From Selaginella moellendorffii (lineage: Eukaryota; Streptophyta; Lycopodiopsida; Selaginellales; Selaginellaceae): a stretch of 64,000 bases of DNA. Shown here one piece after another: positions 11,168-22,100 of the stretch. The stretch covers positions 959,650 to 1,023,649 of the forward strand of contig NW_003314291.1 of the NCBI RefSeq assembly GCF_000143415.4, written 5' to 3'. The notes beneath the pieces were generated by a model. That model saw only the letters and a program-made list of their open reading frames with translations. It was not told the origin of the DNA and made no database searches. Both the position numbers and the translations under genes were made by a program. Position 1 is the first letter of the stretch, and each line of letters starts with the position of its first letter.

Positions 11168-12379
11168 CTAGAGGAGGATTGACGTAACGGCATTGTTGTG
11201 AAGAGGATCTTGTAAATGATCGAGCAAGTTCTCCAAAGGGCCCTTCTTTGTCACGAGAGCTTGGACGTAAAATCCCAGCCACGCCACCATCGCTAGACGG
11301 CCATTCTTTATCTCCTTGACTTTGAGCTCCTCGAAAGTAGCCGGATCTTTGGAGAGTCCCAGCGGATCAAACAGGACTCCTCCCGGATAGTTGATGTCTC
11401 CGGGAAGATAGATTCCTAGCGGTTCTAGTGCTTCGATGCCGCAGTACCTGGCATACTCTGGACCAACCTGTTTGGATCATAGATTAGTTTGTATCGATTG
11501 GAAGAACTTGACGAGAAAAAGGACGATTTACCATGAGGAGGAACTGGCAGATCGCAATGACGATGATGCCTTGAGCCCCAACAATGTGGAGGCCTGGAAT
11601 CCCGAGATAATCTAGCGTGTCGCCCTCGAGCTTGGCATACCCGACTCGCCACCACACGCTCTCTGCGAAGTTAACTCCAAAAAACTTTTCCAAGACCTCC
11701 GGGATCACCACTCCCAGCGCTGCTAGCATCGCCCATCGAGCATGCAAAATCTCGAAACTGGAAGAAGAATAAGAAAAGAACTACGTGATAGTAAGTTCCA
11801 TAGACTTCACGGGAGGGAACTTACTTGAAGAACTTATCGAATTTTGCGGGATCTTTTCCAAGTCCCGCTATGTCGAAGCCATAATCTCCAGGAAAGCTTC
11901 CTTGGAGATGATCAGGATAGTCGTATGGAATCGGCCCCAGCCATTTGGGACGATCTTGGCCAAACCACACACTAGAGCCAAGCGATCAGCAAATTAATCT
12001 CCATCTAAAAGGATTTCTTTACCTCACCTCGCGTCCCTAGCCCTCATTCTCGCGGCATCCACAGCCGATCGGGAGTTCTCCGCCGCGGCCTTGGTCTCTT
12101 GCATCCTCTCCTGGAGCTGCTTGCCGAGCGAGCTATTCGCGATTGCCTTGACTGCCGTGAAGGGAAATGCCGAGAACACAAGAACACCGGCGAGCTGGGA
12201 GCTCATCAAAATCACTGGAAATCATCTCGCAGCCGCATTAATCCATCTCTGCTCACCTCTTGCCAGGACGCCCTGCAGGAACAAGCATTGCGGCAGCGCC
12301 TGGGCGCTCTCCTCCTCCTTGCCCCATGGAATTTGCCCCAAGAACACGCCTCGCTGGTGGCGAGAATGGAAGAAGCCAT
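11168..12379 (-). CDS. LHCB7: chlorophyll a/b-binding antenna protein, LHCB7-like
   Basis: Five exons (12379-12257, 12194-12028, 11971-11825, 11757-11532, 11467-11168) give about 320 residues with all phases matching. Exon 1 encodes a Ser/Arg-rich plastid transit peptide ([20 protein letters not shown]). Next come a helix-rich stretch, then the LHC core: [30 protein letters not shown], first chlorophyll-binding helix [20 protein letters not shown], a second region [20 protein letters not shown], and third helix [20 protein letters not shown]. The [20 protein letters not shown] linker fits the rare antenna LHCB7 rather than the main LHCB1-6 or LHCA types, though that subfamily call rests on memory of the family. 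It would sit in thylakoid membranes. It faces ISD11 across a 161-bp promoter rich in TTGAC motifs. Confidence 0.88.
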
Positions 12380-12540
12380 GAGCTAATGGAGAATCTTTTC
12401 GTAAGACCGTTGACTATTGACCAGCTCATTTATGGAGAATCTTTTCGCATATGCTTCAGAATGACCGTTGATAGTTGACCAATTGACCAGCTTGACGGTG
12501 ATCTATCCAATTATTTATTTTCTTCTTTTCGAGCGTGGCT
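12380..12540. promoter_or_regulatory. bidirectional promoter with a W-box cluster
   Basis: 161 bp separate the start codons of LHCB7-like (minus) and ISD11 (plus). The interval holds a degenerate tandem duplication beginning GAGAATCTTTTCG at about 12390 and again at 12436. Each unit carries TTGAC(C/T) motifs, four to five in total between 12410 and 12495. These are the W-box core bound by WRKY factors; the role is inferred. Confidence 0.45.
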
Positions 12541-12798
12541 ATGGCGTCGGCTATGGAGGCGCGATCCCTCTATCGATCACTGCTTCGCGAAGCACGGAGA
12601 TTTCCCGATTATAACATTAGGGAGTACATCGCGAGGCGCTGCCGTCAAGGATTCGAGTCTAGCAAGGCAGGAGGAGGCCGTGATTTGTTAGCGTTTGGGG
12701 AAGAACAGCTCGAGCTTGTCAAGAGGCAGAGCCAAGTCTATGGTATGTATGCCCCCAAAATCAAGAATGTGATGGAAATCAAAGTCTCCAAAGCTTGA
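12541..12798 (+). CDS. ISD11: LYR-motif protein ISD11, iron-sulfur cluster assembly
   Basis: An 85-residue intronless protein. The LYR tripeptide is at residues 10-12 (RSLYRSLLREARRF), followed by YNIREYIARRCRQGF and the closing VYGMYAPKIKNVME typical of ISD11/LYRM4. ISD11 is a small mitochondrial matrix protein that binds and stabilises the cysteine desulfurase NFS1 in iron-sulfur cluster assembly. Usual family length is 80-100 residues, so this is full length. The ATG at 12541 was chosen over an upstream GTG at 12535 because it gives the normal N terminus. A GT dinucleotide after QVYG could look like a splice donor, but reading through gives the conserved C terminus, so no intron is needed. 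Confidence 0.9.
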   Translation: MASAMEARSLYRSLLREARRFPDYNIREYIARRCRQGFESSKAGGGRDLLAFGEEQLELVKRQSQVYGMYAPKIKNVMEIKVSKA

Positions 12799-12845
12799 TA
12801 GAGAAGATCCCAAGATGATCACACGTCGATCTTGCAAGAACTCCG

Positions 12846-12875
12846 GTGTGCGCGTGTGTGTGTGAGAGAGAGAGG
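12846..12875. repeat. GT/GA microsatellite
   Basis: A run of TG dinucleotides changes into GA dinucleotides just 3' of ISD11 and before the stop of the convergent gene. It is a simple-sequence repeat with no other signal. Confidence 0.8.
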
Positions 12876-12909
12876 GTTTATTCTTATAAACATGCCTACC
12901 AATTGATTC

Positions 12910-13506
12910 TCATAGTTCTTGCTTGCTCCTAGATCTCTCCCATTTCTCGGGAAGAACAGGACGAATCGACTTACCCAGTGCTGGCCGCCGAGGCTTGTCC
13001 CTTCCAGAATCCCAGAGGTTTTGATCTTCCTTGGTCGGTGGTGAGCCAATCTCGGTGATACTCACCGGCAGGAATGGCCGATCGTCTCCATTGTCGACCG
13101 AGAAGAATCCTTCCTCTTGCTCGCCTAGATCGCCATCCCCAGCAGCAGCGTTCCTGGATGGGCCATCGCGCCAGTTCCACAAATCCAGCGCGCCTGGCTT
13201 GCGGAACCTATCGGCTAGGGCCGAGAGCTGCTCGTCGGCCATGGGCGTCCTGGCCGGGAAGCTCTGCTGCTCCCACGGCTTCTCCAGCACCGTCACCGCG
13301 GCCATCATCTCCTGCCGCTTGCGCTTCTCGTAGATCCGGCGCTCGCGCAGCAGCCACGCCTTCTCGCGCATCCGCTGCTTGTGCATCTGGAGCCGCTTCC
13401 ACTGCCACTTGGTGACGCCGCCAGGGAATGTGCGCTTGCCGCCGCCCATTCGCACCACCAGCAGCTCCCATCGATTGCCACACCCGGCGCTCAAGCTCAT
13501 CGCCAT
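12910..13506 (-). CDS. small basic plant protein with a GGGxRTFPGG-type motif, intact copy
   Basis: A 198-residue single-exon protein. The N terminus has GGGKRTFPGGVTKWQWKRLQ followed by a highly charged helix (MHKQRMREKAWLLRERRIYE). The middle has LSALADRFRKPGALDLWNWR and the tail IRPVLPEKWERSRSKQEL. A RTFPGG-KWQWKR block like this occurs, to my memory, near the N terminus of some plant DEAD-box RNA helicases, but no helicase domain is present here. It is probably an organelle or nucleolar protein; I cannot assign a function. It shares a 72-bp head-to-head promoter with the PUS3 remnant at 13579. The same gene pair is duplicated at 23.9-26.4 kb, where this gene is the broken partner. Confidence 0.65.
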   Translation of the reverse strand: MAMSLSAGCGNRWELLVVRMGGGKRTFPGGVTKWQWKRLQMHKQRMREKAWLLRERRIYEKRKRQEMMAAVTVLEKPWEQQSFPARTPMADEQLSALADRFRKPGALDLWNWRDGPSRNAAAGDGDLGEQEEGFFSVDNGDDRPFLPVSITEIGSPPTKEDQNLWDSGRDKPRRPALGKSIRPVLPEKWERSRSKQEL

Positions 13507-13578
13507 GGCGGGAAAACCTCAAGAACCCTAAAATATCGCCATAAACCCTAAAATGTGCTCTTCCAGAATTTTGGGGCG
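13507..13578. promoter_or_regulatory. 72-bp bidirectional promoter with telo-boxes
   Basis: The interval between the small basic protein (minus) and the PUS3 remnant (plus) contains GAACCCTAAAA near 13524 and a perfect AAACCCTAA at 13543-13551. The matching interval of the duplicate has AAACCCTAA at 24351-24359. Confidence 0.45.
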
Positions 13579-14550
13579 ATGGAAGAAGGGCGCATCCGCG
13601 AGCTGGAGAACGATGGTGCCACATTGTCTGCGAGGATCATCCTCTCTTCAGTGAGTGAAAATCTTGGCGCAGGCACTGGAAGTAGAGAATGCAAATTTAA
13701 CTGCTCGATTCGTTCTTCTTCTCTCCCATTCGATTTACTCTCTGTTCTTTCAGCATGGTGGAAACCAGTCGCTAAAATCGAAGCGGACTCACAAGAATCA
13801 CAAGAAAGAAAATCAAGGTACTCTACGATCCTTTTAAAGGAATTCCTAGTGACTCTTTCTCTCTTGCTAGGAAACTCTAAGCGACGATTTGTAGCTTTGA
13901 AAATCATGTACATTGGCAGCTGGTACGTTCCTATTCTTTGTTTGGAAGAAAGCTGATTTTTTTTTCTTTTTTTTTTTTCTTTTTTTTTTGCTGCTTGCAG
14001 GTTATTGCTTGCTTGCTCTTTTTTTCGCTGGGAAGGAAGAAGTCTGTGGGTTATGCACAAGGCATTCTTATGGCATCAAGTTCGTTGCATGGCCGCCGTG
14101 CTTTTCATGATTGACTGTGGTCGTGAAATACCAATATTTGTCTCCAGAGTAAGCTGGAGACAAATAAGATCACTGATTTTGTGGATCATCGACGACCTTT
14201 TCGAGTGGACAAGACCACGAGAAAATCACAGTATTTGTGCCTTTCAAGGCCTACACTTCTACTGCCGACCTGGTAAGTGACTGTGACGGCTAGATTCAAG
14301 CTTGGATTTTGATTGAAATATCTGTGTAGAATCCAAAGTTACAGATACATAAGCATTTGTTAAAACATCTCGACCAAACGTTACTGACGGCTGCACTGAT
14401 TTCCGAAGGCATGCTGGAGCTTGGTCAGCATGCTTCTCTTGTATTTCTGCATGGTTAAATCCATGATGATGCAGACCCAATTGTTTATTTTAGCAAAACA
14501 AATTATCTGAACGTAAGCAGATTTTGATTTTGAACGCAACCAACGCTTAA
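13579..14550 (+). pseudogene. PUS3 pseudogene, catalytic exons deleted
   Basis: A truncated copy of the intact PUS3 at 24385-26373. Exons 1-4 are recognisable (MEEGRIRELENDGATLSARI; then KSKRTHKNHKKENQ; then FVALKIMYIGSW). After exon 4 a poly-T tract (13955-13990) runs directly into the start of exon 7 and then into exon 11 (LWVMH...FLWHQV). Exons 5-6, which hold the CGRTDRG catalytic motif, and most of 7-10 are missing. A 14-base deletion follows in exon 11, and exon 12 is shortened and frameshifted. The family function, tRNA U38/U39 pseudouridylation, cannot be retained. It lies between an intact small gene and a broken receptor kinase, mirroring the order of the second copy. Confidence 0.85.
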
Positions 14551-14594
14551 AATACTTTGGTAAACTTACTTATCTTGCTCTAGTGAAAGATTCC

Positions 14595-17500
14595 ATAGAT
14601 TTTGTGAGAGGGCTCCCTTCCTCCTCGAGCTGGATCTTGCAAATTATAGTAGATCCTAAGTTTTGGACTATAAAGTCTATAACTTTGGCAGTAAAGAACA
14701 AGCAGCGTGGAAAGTTTTGGAACTTGCAATGAATTGTGTGGAACATCGCTCTGATAGGAGGCCGAACATGAGCACTGTGGTAAATGAGCTGAAAGAGGCC
14801 TTGCCTCTCTCAATTTCCTTGCATGCCTGGAGGAAGCAGAGCTGCTGTCACAAAAGACTTGAAAGAGTGTTTTTACCCATTTTGAAAGAGCAACTTCTTC
14901 CTCTGGAAGCAATAGATTGATGGGTTCACGGCTGCAAGCAATCTCGAACAGTACCACTCCAAAGCTGTACACATCTGATTTCCCATGAGCCTGGCGTTAG
15001 AAAAAAAAAAAGTTAGTCATTAAGAAAGTTTTTGCTCACTCTGAGTGAGTGATGGTTGAGACGTGAGATATGTTGTTCCTGTTGTAAAGCTTGGAAAGCC
15101 CAAAGTCACTAACTTTGGCAACCATGGTAGAGCTTAAAAGTTTATTAGTTGTCTTCACATCCCGATGGATGATATGTAAATTGCAGGAGGTGTGCAAATA
15201 TTCCAATCCTGTGAAACTTGTTGTCGAGGGTCACCACACTGTTTACCTTGAACAGCGTCTAAAGCAACTTGCAGCCGAGATTTCTAGCTCAAAGCTGGAC
15301 ATTGTGCCTATACATAACCACATCAAAGAGATGACAAATGGAAACGAAAGAAATCACTTTGCTCTCTCAAAGTTCTATTCGCTTTGACTCCTGATCACAA
15401 TAGCCAAGGAACGACACCAAGTTCCTGTGGTGTACCACCAATAAAATATCAATCTGCCAATGGTTTGAGATCAGTTTGCTATCCATGCTTGACGATCAAA
15501 CTCACCTCCGTGTTAAATTCATGATATCCTTGCTTTGAGGCGTTGACAAAACCTTAACAGCAACTTTAACATTATTGGAAAGGCAGCCATAGTACACTGG
15601 TCCAAAACTTCCTTCGCCAAGAACTTGCTTAAAGTTGTTTGTGGCCATGATCACGGAGTTTGGAGACTTTGGACCAGGGAGATGAGAAAGCTATAAGCAC
15701 AAGCCAGCATTTTGCAACTTACCTGACTCTTGTGGTCTGATGGTTCTTTGTCCGTCTTTCTATGGGACATGAAACACACAACGAGTCCAGCTGCGAGTAG
15801 TAACACAGCTACGCATGGAACCGTGACTCCAATTAAGAGTGTTGTATTTTTCTTCTTCTTCTTTGTGTCGAGCTTCTCGCATAACTTAACAGTAGTGCTG
15901 CGGAAGGAAGGAAAACGAAAGATCAATTTCAAGAGAGAATCTCGAGAAACGAACTTGAAAGAGAGCTGCAGTTCTGGTGGCACGCAATCCATGCTGTTGT
16001 TTTGTAATGACCTGTGAAATAGTGACTGTAAGAAAAACTCTAATTTTCGAGCATACACTGTACTCACAAAACCGTGAGTTTTTTCAAGGAGCTAAAGTTT
16101 GGAACTGGCCCTGTCAATGCATTGTTATCCAGATATATGGAAAAAACTAAAGATGAGAAGAAAACTAAGAATTGCTAGAGAACCGTTCGTAAATTTTTGT
16201 TAGATGCAACAGCTTCTTGCTTGACTGGGATATATTACCACTCAGACGTTGGTTGGATAAGTTCCTGCAATGTCAATTTCTTCAGTTTCGTATGATAGAT
16301 ATGAGTCCTCTTACAGCTCTGTGATTCTGGCCGGGATTTGAGCTATGTATCCCTCCCAAGTATAAGGAAGAGGAAAGCAACGTCCAAGAATTGCTACCAC
16401 TTCCAGATAAGAAAACAAGAGAAGACTATCACAAATGAGACAACGTATAATAAATACCATCCTCGGGTTCTGTCCCTGGCAGGAGACCGCCTTTGTTCTC
16501 GAAGAGCTCGGCGGCATTGAGGATTGGACCCAGCGTAGAGTTTAGCATGGGAACGAGAAAAACGCGTGTTGGATCTAAAAGCTCCACCGGAGCTTTGAGA
16601 TACATTTGCGCCGAAGCCTGGGTGTGTTTCTCGATGTTGATGGTCACCGCGACCTGGAGAGTTTCAAGAGAGGTGGTGTTGAAAAGGAGCGTGAACTCTC
16701 TCGTGTCGTTCCCCAGAGCGAAGAACTCCGCAAAGTAAAAGTTCACGTAGTACTTCGTTGCCTCGAGCGTGGCTGGAAACTCGAAGACCATCACGGACGA
16801 TCGCGGAGCTCATCACCTCTATGGGAGGCTTGTTAAAAGTTTTCCCTACGGAAACAGTCGAGTTAGTGTTGATCCGCTGGTAGCTTCCCATGTTTTTGAA
16901 GCTCTTGTCAGCTCTCCATATTCGATCGTATTCATCCAAAGGATACCTGTTCGAAGAATTGAACGCTCGAAGAGAAAAAAGTTTGGGAGTTTCATACCTG
17001 ATATCTTCGTTTGAAGTTGCTCCAAGATTGATCCTTCTCCACATGAGCAAGACCTCACTATAATCCGAGACGCTTCCACTCATCCCGGGCGTCAGCCTCC
17101 TAATGGGATATTTGCTGGTGAGTTCGACCGGGTTCCATAGCGTCGAGTTTGTAGCTTTCACCACAAACTCGTAGTACCACGACGACTGGCTTCCCAGGCT
17201 CGCGTTCATCACAGCGTTCGCACCAATAGCAATGGCAAACTCGACTAGAGTTGATTCCAGCCCATCGTAGTTTCCGTAGTAGAAGCGCGGCCTCACAATG
17301 TAGCTCTTGTCCACCACAACTGGCAAAGCGTAGCAATGCTTCCGGGAGGTGTCGCTAAAGTAGCGAAGACGCTGCAAGTAGATCCGACCCTTTGTTCAAC
17401 GAGCTTGAAATGGATCCGCTGGTGATGTACTTGTCATCGGGTATCCATTCGATACCATTTTCGTCCGTGTGGACGTCTAAAGCGCTCCATAGTCGAGACT

Positions 17501-17652
17501 CAAAAATCCTGCAGAAAGTCGTATACAGTTCTTCCAAAAACCATATTTTGGATCGTGAAATGCCACTCGCCTGGTTGAGCTGAAACATAACTCTGTGCTG
17601 TAAGGATCAAGCCAAGCATGAAAAGGAGAAGGAGATGATCGGCTTCCCACAT
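14595..17652 (-). pseudogene. malectin-like LRR receptor kinase pseudogene (RLK copy 1)
   Basis: About 3.1 kb collinear with the intact kinase at 26407-29754. A start and signal peptide survive (MWEADHLLLLFMLGLILTAQ at 17652), as do malectin-like blocks, a membrane segment and scattered kinase pieces. Lesions: a one-base insertion plus loss of the conserved Cys early in exon 2 (about 17485); a disrupted segment near 17400; an eight-base deletion near 16800; loss of the activation-segment exon end near 15050; loss of the [10 protein letters not shown] exon start near 14985; and an inverted block inside the last exon (about 14636-14803), which now reads [20 protein letters not shown] on the plus strand. 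It cannot make a working kinase. It belongs to the duplicated block that also contains the small basic gene and the PUS3 remnant. Confidence 0.85.
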
Positions 17653-18876
17653 TTTCCGCTCGAGCCGAAACTCCGGCCTAGTCCCCAAAGAGATGTGCTC
17701 ATGGTCTCGAGCGAAGAAAACGAGAATATTCCAGCCTGTGCAAAGACCAAGCAAAAGAAAACGCATATAAGGATTAGCAGGATGTTTCACGATCTAAATC
17801 AGACAGGCAAGAGATGAGACTTTGGATATGTCAATGGCAATCCATTTGCATCACCTTTGTTCTCGCAGATGCCGTAAGAAACGGCATTGTTCGTGACGTG
17901 GAAGGGTATTTTAAAATCTATAAAATCAGTCACCATTTTGCGCCACTCTACTACCTGATTCATGAATAAACCCACCATTCTTTCTTGGGTTTTCTTATCT
18001 GGGAGAGAATGTGTATGCGTCTCAATCCATTCCATCTGAAAAGTTCTTTTGCCCATCTCGGTGCCTTCAACCACATTTCTACTTACGAACCTAGTGTGTT
18101 TTCTTCTATCTTCCTTTCACACATCATATGTGACAACAGATCGTTGCAAAAGGAATATACTGTATCTGGAGGATCCAGTGAGTCCAACTTTTGAGAAATA
18201 AGCACAAAGTCTCTGACCGTTTCAAAACCTTTTAAGCATTTAGATGTGTCTTTGAATCCCTATGGATAAAGTTCTTGAGCTGTGGCCTGGTGATGAGGAA
18301 ACTTTCGATGATCGATCCAAGAGCACTGATAACAGCTTGCGACGCCATGATTGCAGCAAAGAAACATTTCGTCACCTAGGAATCATTTTTAGGGCTTGGT
18401 TGCATATAATTAGTCTGGGGTGGAGGATTGTGAATTGAAAAGTACTTTATCACAATATTCTGGGTTCCTCAACACTGCCTAGAAAGTGGTTCCAAGCCTC
18501 GGGGGCGGCACGGCTGCTTGGCAAGGGCCAGCGTCACGCGGCGGGAAAGGGGAGGAAGTATAACTTTTGAGATTAATGGTGGGTAATTAAGTCCAGATAT
18601 TTTGCAAAAAGGTGGTTATAAAGTTGGGAATTTATCTTATCACTTGGAGAAACTTTTCAGAAAGTAGAAATTTTGTTGCTATAAAAGATTCTAGAGACTC
18701 TTGGGATGGAAGACTTGCTTGCTGACCATAAACACTCAGCAATAATTTACTTTAGACCCAAATCTAAAGTATGATTTATATTAATTTAACCACTGAAAAA
18801 AGTACTTAATTAGCTTAATATTTTTAATATTCTGTCTAATTCTGAAGAGTAAACTTTTTAATGCTCATAATATATT
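17653..18876. other. gene-free stretch with receptor-kinase 5' flank
   Basis: From 17653 to about 17960 the sequence is homologous to the 5' flank of the kinase at 26407-29754 (shared GTCAATGGCAATCCATTTGC at 17829 and 29938). Beyond this to 18876 it becomes AT-rich, with one isolated GC-rich patch near 18495-18545. I see no convincing gene here. Confidence 0.5.
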
Positions 18877-19117
18877 TTTGGTTTGTTTAAGCAAATTTGT
18901 GGATATACCTAGAATGTACTTAGATATTCTACTATCTAATGGTTGTTATTCATTCAGATTAATCTTGTATTTTTATATTATTTTTTATTGTATCATCTAA
19001 TGGTTGATATACAATAAGATTAATCTTGTGTTTATGACAAAAATGCTTATAATTATAAACTTTATTTGATCAATTGGATTAATAAATAAAAATAACACTA
19101 CTATTAAGCAAACCAAA
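18877..19117. mobile_element. MITE-like element, 241 bp, with 14-bp terminal inverted repeats
   Basis: The left end TTTGGTTTGTTTAA (18877-18890) and right end TTAAGCAAACCAAA (19104-19117) are inverted copies with one mismatch. The interior is very AT-rich and non-coding. A related, shorter and inverted copy lies at 47334-47513. Both sit just 3' of a receptor kinase gene. No transposase is encoded. Classification is inferred from structure. Confidence 0.5.
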
Positions 19118-19155
19118 TGTTAATACATGCAACATCTAACAATTTATTATAAATA

Positions 19156-22100
19156 TTATATTCCATTGTTGAAGTTTTGCCTCGAGCTAAAGCTCCCATC
19201 CTCCTCAAGCTGAATAGCCTCCCTCAACTCAGTTACCACCATACTCATGTTAGGCCTTCCCTTGGAGGAGTGCTCCACACATCTCATTGCAACCTCTAAA
19301 AGTTTCCATGCTGATTGCTCTCTATAGTTTGATAACTTTGGATCTATTACCGCTTTCAAGTTGCCTTTCTCAAGTTCCTTGCATGCCTGAAAGTGAAGGC
19401 TGCTGTCAAACAAAACAAAAGTGAAAAAAAGTGTTCTTACCCATGTAGAGAGAACAATTTGCTCCTCTGGAAGAGATAGGTTGATTGGTTCACGACCAGA
19501 AGCAATCTCAAACAAAACCAATCCAAAGCTGTATACATCTGATTTCTCCGTGAGCCTGTTGTATGAATGGTACCTGTCAAACCAGCTTGATTAAAATGAA
19601 AACAACATTTTCTAAGCTCACTCTGGATCAAGATATCCTGGAGTTCCTTTTATGGCAGTTGAGACATGTGATGCTTCATTTTTGTTAGAAAGCTTGGAAA
19701 TTCCAAAGTCACTGACTTTGGCAACCATAGCAAAATTTAAAAGTATATTCGTTGTTTTGATATCTCGATGAATTATGTGTACATTGCATGAGGTGTGAAG
19801 ATACTCCAATGCTGAGAGAAGTATTGCTCAATTCAAATTTATGCAAACTTGTTTACCTTGAGCAGCCTCTAAAGCAATTTGCAACCGTGTTTTCCAACTT
19901 AATGTTGGGCGGTTTGTGCCTGAAACCATCAAAGAGGCACAAACCATCATGAAAGAAAGATATTACTATATAACAAAAACTCACCATATAAGTGCTCCCT
20001 CAATGTTCCATTTACCAAAAGCTCATACACTAATATAAGCTCAGACCCTTGATTACAATAGCCAAGAAAAGTTACCAGGTTTCTGTGGTGCACAACTGAT
20101 AGAATATCGATCTGTCAAGAAAACACAAATTTAACAATGTTTTTAGATATTTGAAGTCACCTCCGTGTAAAATTCCTGATGCCCTTGGCTTGAGCTGCTT
20201 GACAAAACCTTCACTGCAACTTCAGTACCATCTGGAAGTCGGCCATAATACACTGGTCCGAAACTTCCTTCTCCAAGAACCTTCTTAAAGTTGTTTGTGG
20301 TATTAATTATATCTTTGTAAGTGAAGCTTTTAGCACTGAAATTTGGAGACTTTGGCTCTAACCCAGAGAACCGGATCAGTGTGTAAGTTAAAAACTAGGA
20401 TGAACTTACTTGAATTCTCTGTAGTCTCTTCATCTTGTGCTCTAACAGTTCTCGGACTGTCCCTCTTTTTACTAGAGAAGAAAAATACAAGTCCAGCTCC
20501 AAGTAATAGTATGGCTACAGATGGTACTGCTACCGCAATGATAAGCGTTGTATTTTTTTTTCTTGTTGTGCTTTTCACATAAGTTAGCAGTTATGCTGCA
20601 AAAAGAAATGATAAGAAAAAAAAAACAATAAAAAAGAAAACTGACTTGAAAGAGAACTGAAGTTCTGGTGGTATGCAATCCAAACTGTTGTTCTGTAATG
20701 ACCTGTAAAAGAAACCAGTAAGCAAGGAGCTCAAGCAATGTGGCATGGCATGTACTCACAAGACCGTAAGATTTTTCAAGGAGCTAAAAGTTGGAACTCG
20801 TCCTGTCAATACGTTGTTATCCAAATAGCTGAAACGAGAAACCGTGAAGGAGACAAAAAAGTTTCAATACGATACATACATTTTTGTAAGATGTGATAGC
20901 TTCCTGATAGACTCTGGTATGGTAGCATTGAGTCGCTGGTTCGACAGGTTCCTGTAACGTACAAAGGCATAAAGATTCTACGTTAGAAACCTTGTTCTTA
21001 CAGCTCTGTAATTCTCGCTGGGCTTTGAGCTAAGTCGCAGGTGATCCAGCTCCAAGTGTAACGATGAGGCAAGCAAGGATCCCCTGACCATCCAGTGAGG
21101 TTAAAGTGGTTCATCACCTCGCGTATTGCTAGCACTGTAAAAGAAAGAAAAAACAATGTGTTCAAGTATGAGAAAATATGTTTCTTTTCGGCTGCGGATC
21201 TTTTACCGTCATCCGATTCTGTCCCTGGGAGGAGATTTTTGAACTCGAGTAGCTCGGCAGCATTGATAATTGGACCAAGTGTTGAGTTTCGCGTCGGAGT
21301 AAAAAGAAACTGCGTCGGATGTGAAAGTTCCACCGGATACTTGAGGTACATTTGCGTCGATGTCAAAGTGTCGGCCTTTCCGGTGTCAATGATCAGTGGT
21401 GAATCTTGAAACATGCTGGTGTTGAAGAAGATCGTGAACTGTCTCGTGTTGTTGCCTAAATTAGCGAATTCAGCAAAGTAAAAGTTGACTTTGTACAGTG
21501 ATGTTCTAAGTTTCGCTGGGAATGTAAAGACTATGGCCGAGTCCGAGGTGATTGCCGTTCTCATCACCGCCGAGGGAGGCCTGTCAAACGTGCTTGCCGA
21601 GACCGTCGAGTTCGTGCTGATTCGCTGGTACTTTTCCAAGCTCGTAATGTTTGTGTCGGCTTGCCACATTCGATCGTAAGGATCCTCGGGAAACCTGTTT
21701 CCACTCCAGTTTTTATTTGCAAGGAGATGTGAAACACACTAGCAAGTGCTTACCTGATATCGGCATCCGATGTTGCTCCTAGATTTATCCTTCTCCAGAC
21801 TACTATAGCTTCATTGGAATCTGAAAGGTTTCCGCTCATGCTAAGTTCCAGTCTCCGCAGCTCGATTGCCGAGATGAATGGAACATTTGCCGGTGATGTC
21901 GAGTTGCTCGCAAGGCAAAAATCCAGCGTCGAATTAGCAGCCTTCACGACAAACTCGTGGTACCACGGTTCTCCTTTTGTAATATGTGTATCAGTCACCT
22001 TGTTCGCACCGATCAGGATCTCAAACTCTCTGAGAGATGATTCGAGGCCATCGTAGTTGCCATAGTAAAATATTGGTCTTACAAGGTAAACCTCGTCCAC

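Noticed and set aside
13568-14060. Open frames of 130-170 residues on both strands over the PUS3 remnant
   Set aside because: They cross the exon-intron pattern shared with the intact PUS3 copy and have low-complexity ends; they are shadows of the remnant.
14663-14920. A plus-strand 85-residue frame with kinase similarity
   Set aside because: It is the inverted block of the kinase pseudogene's last exon plus antisense flank, not a separate gene.
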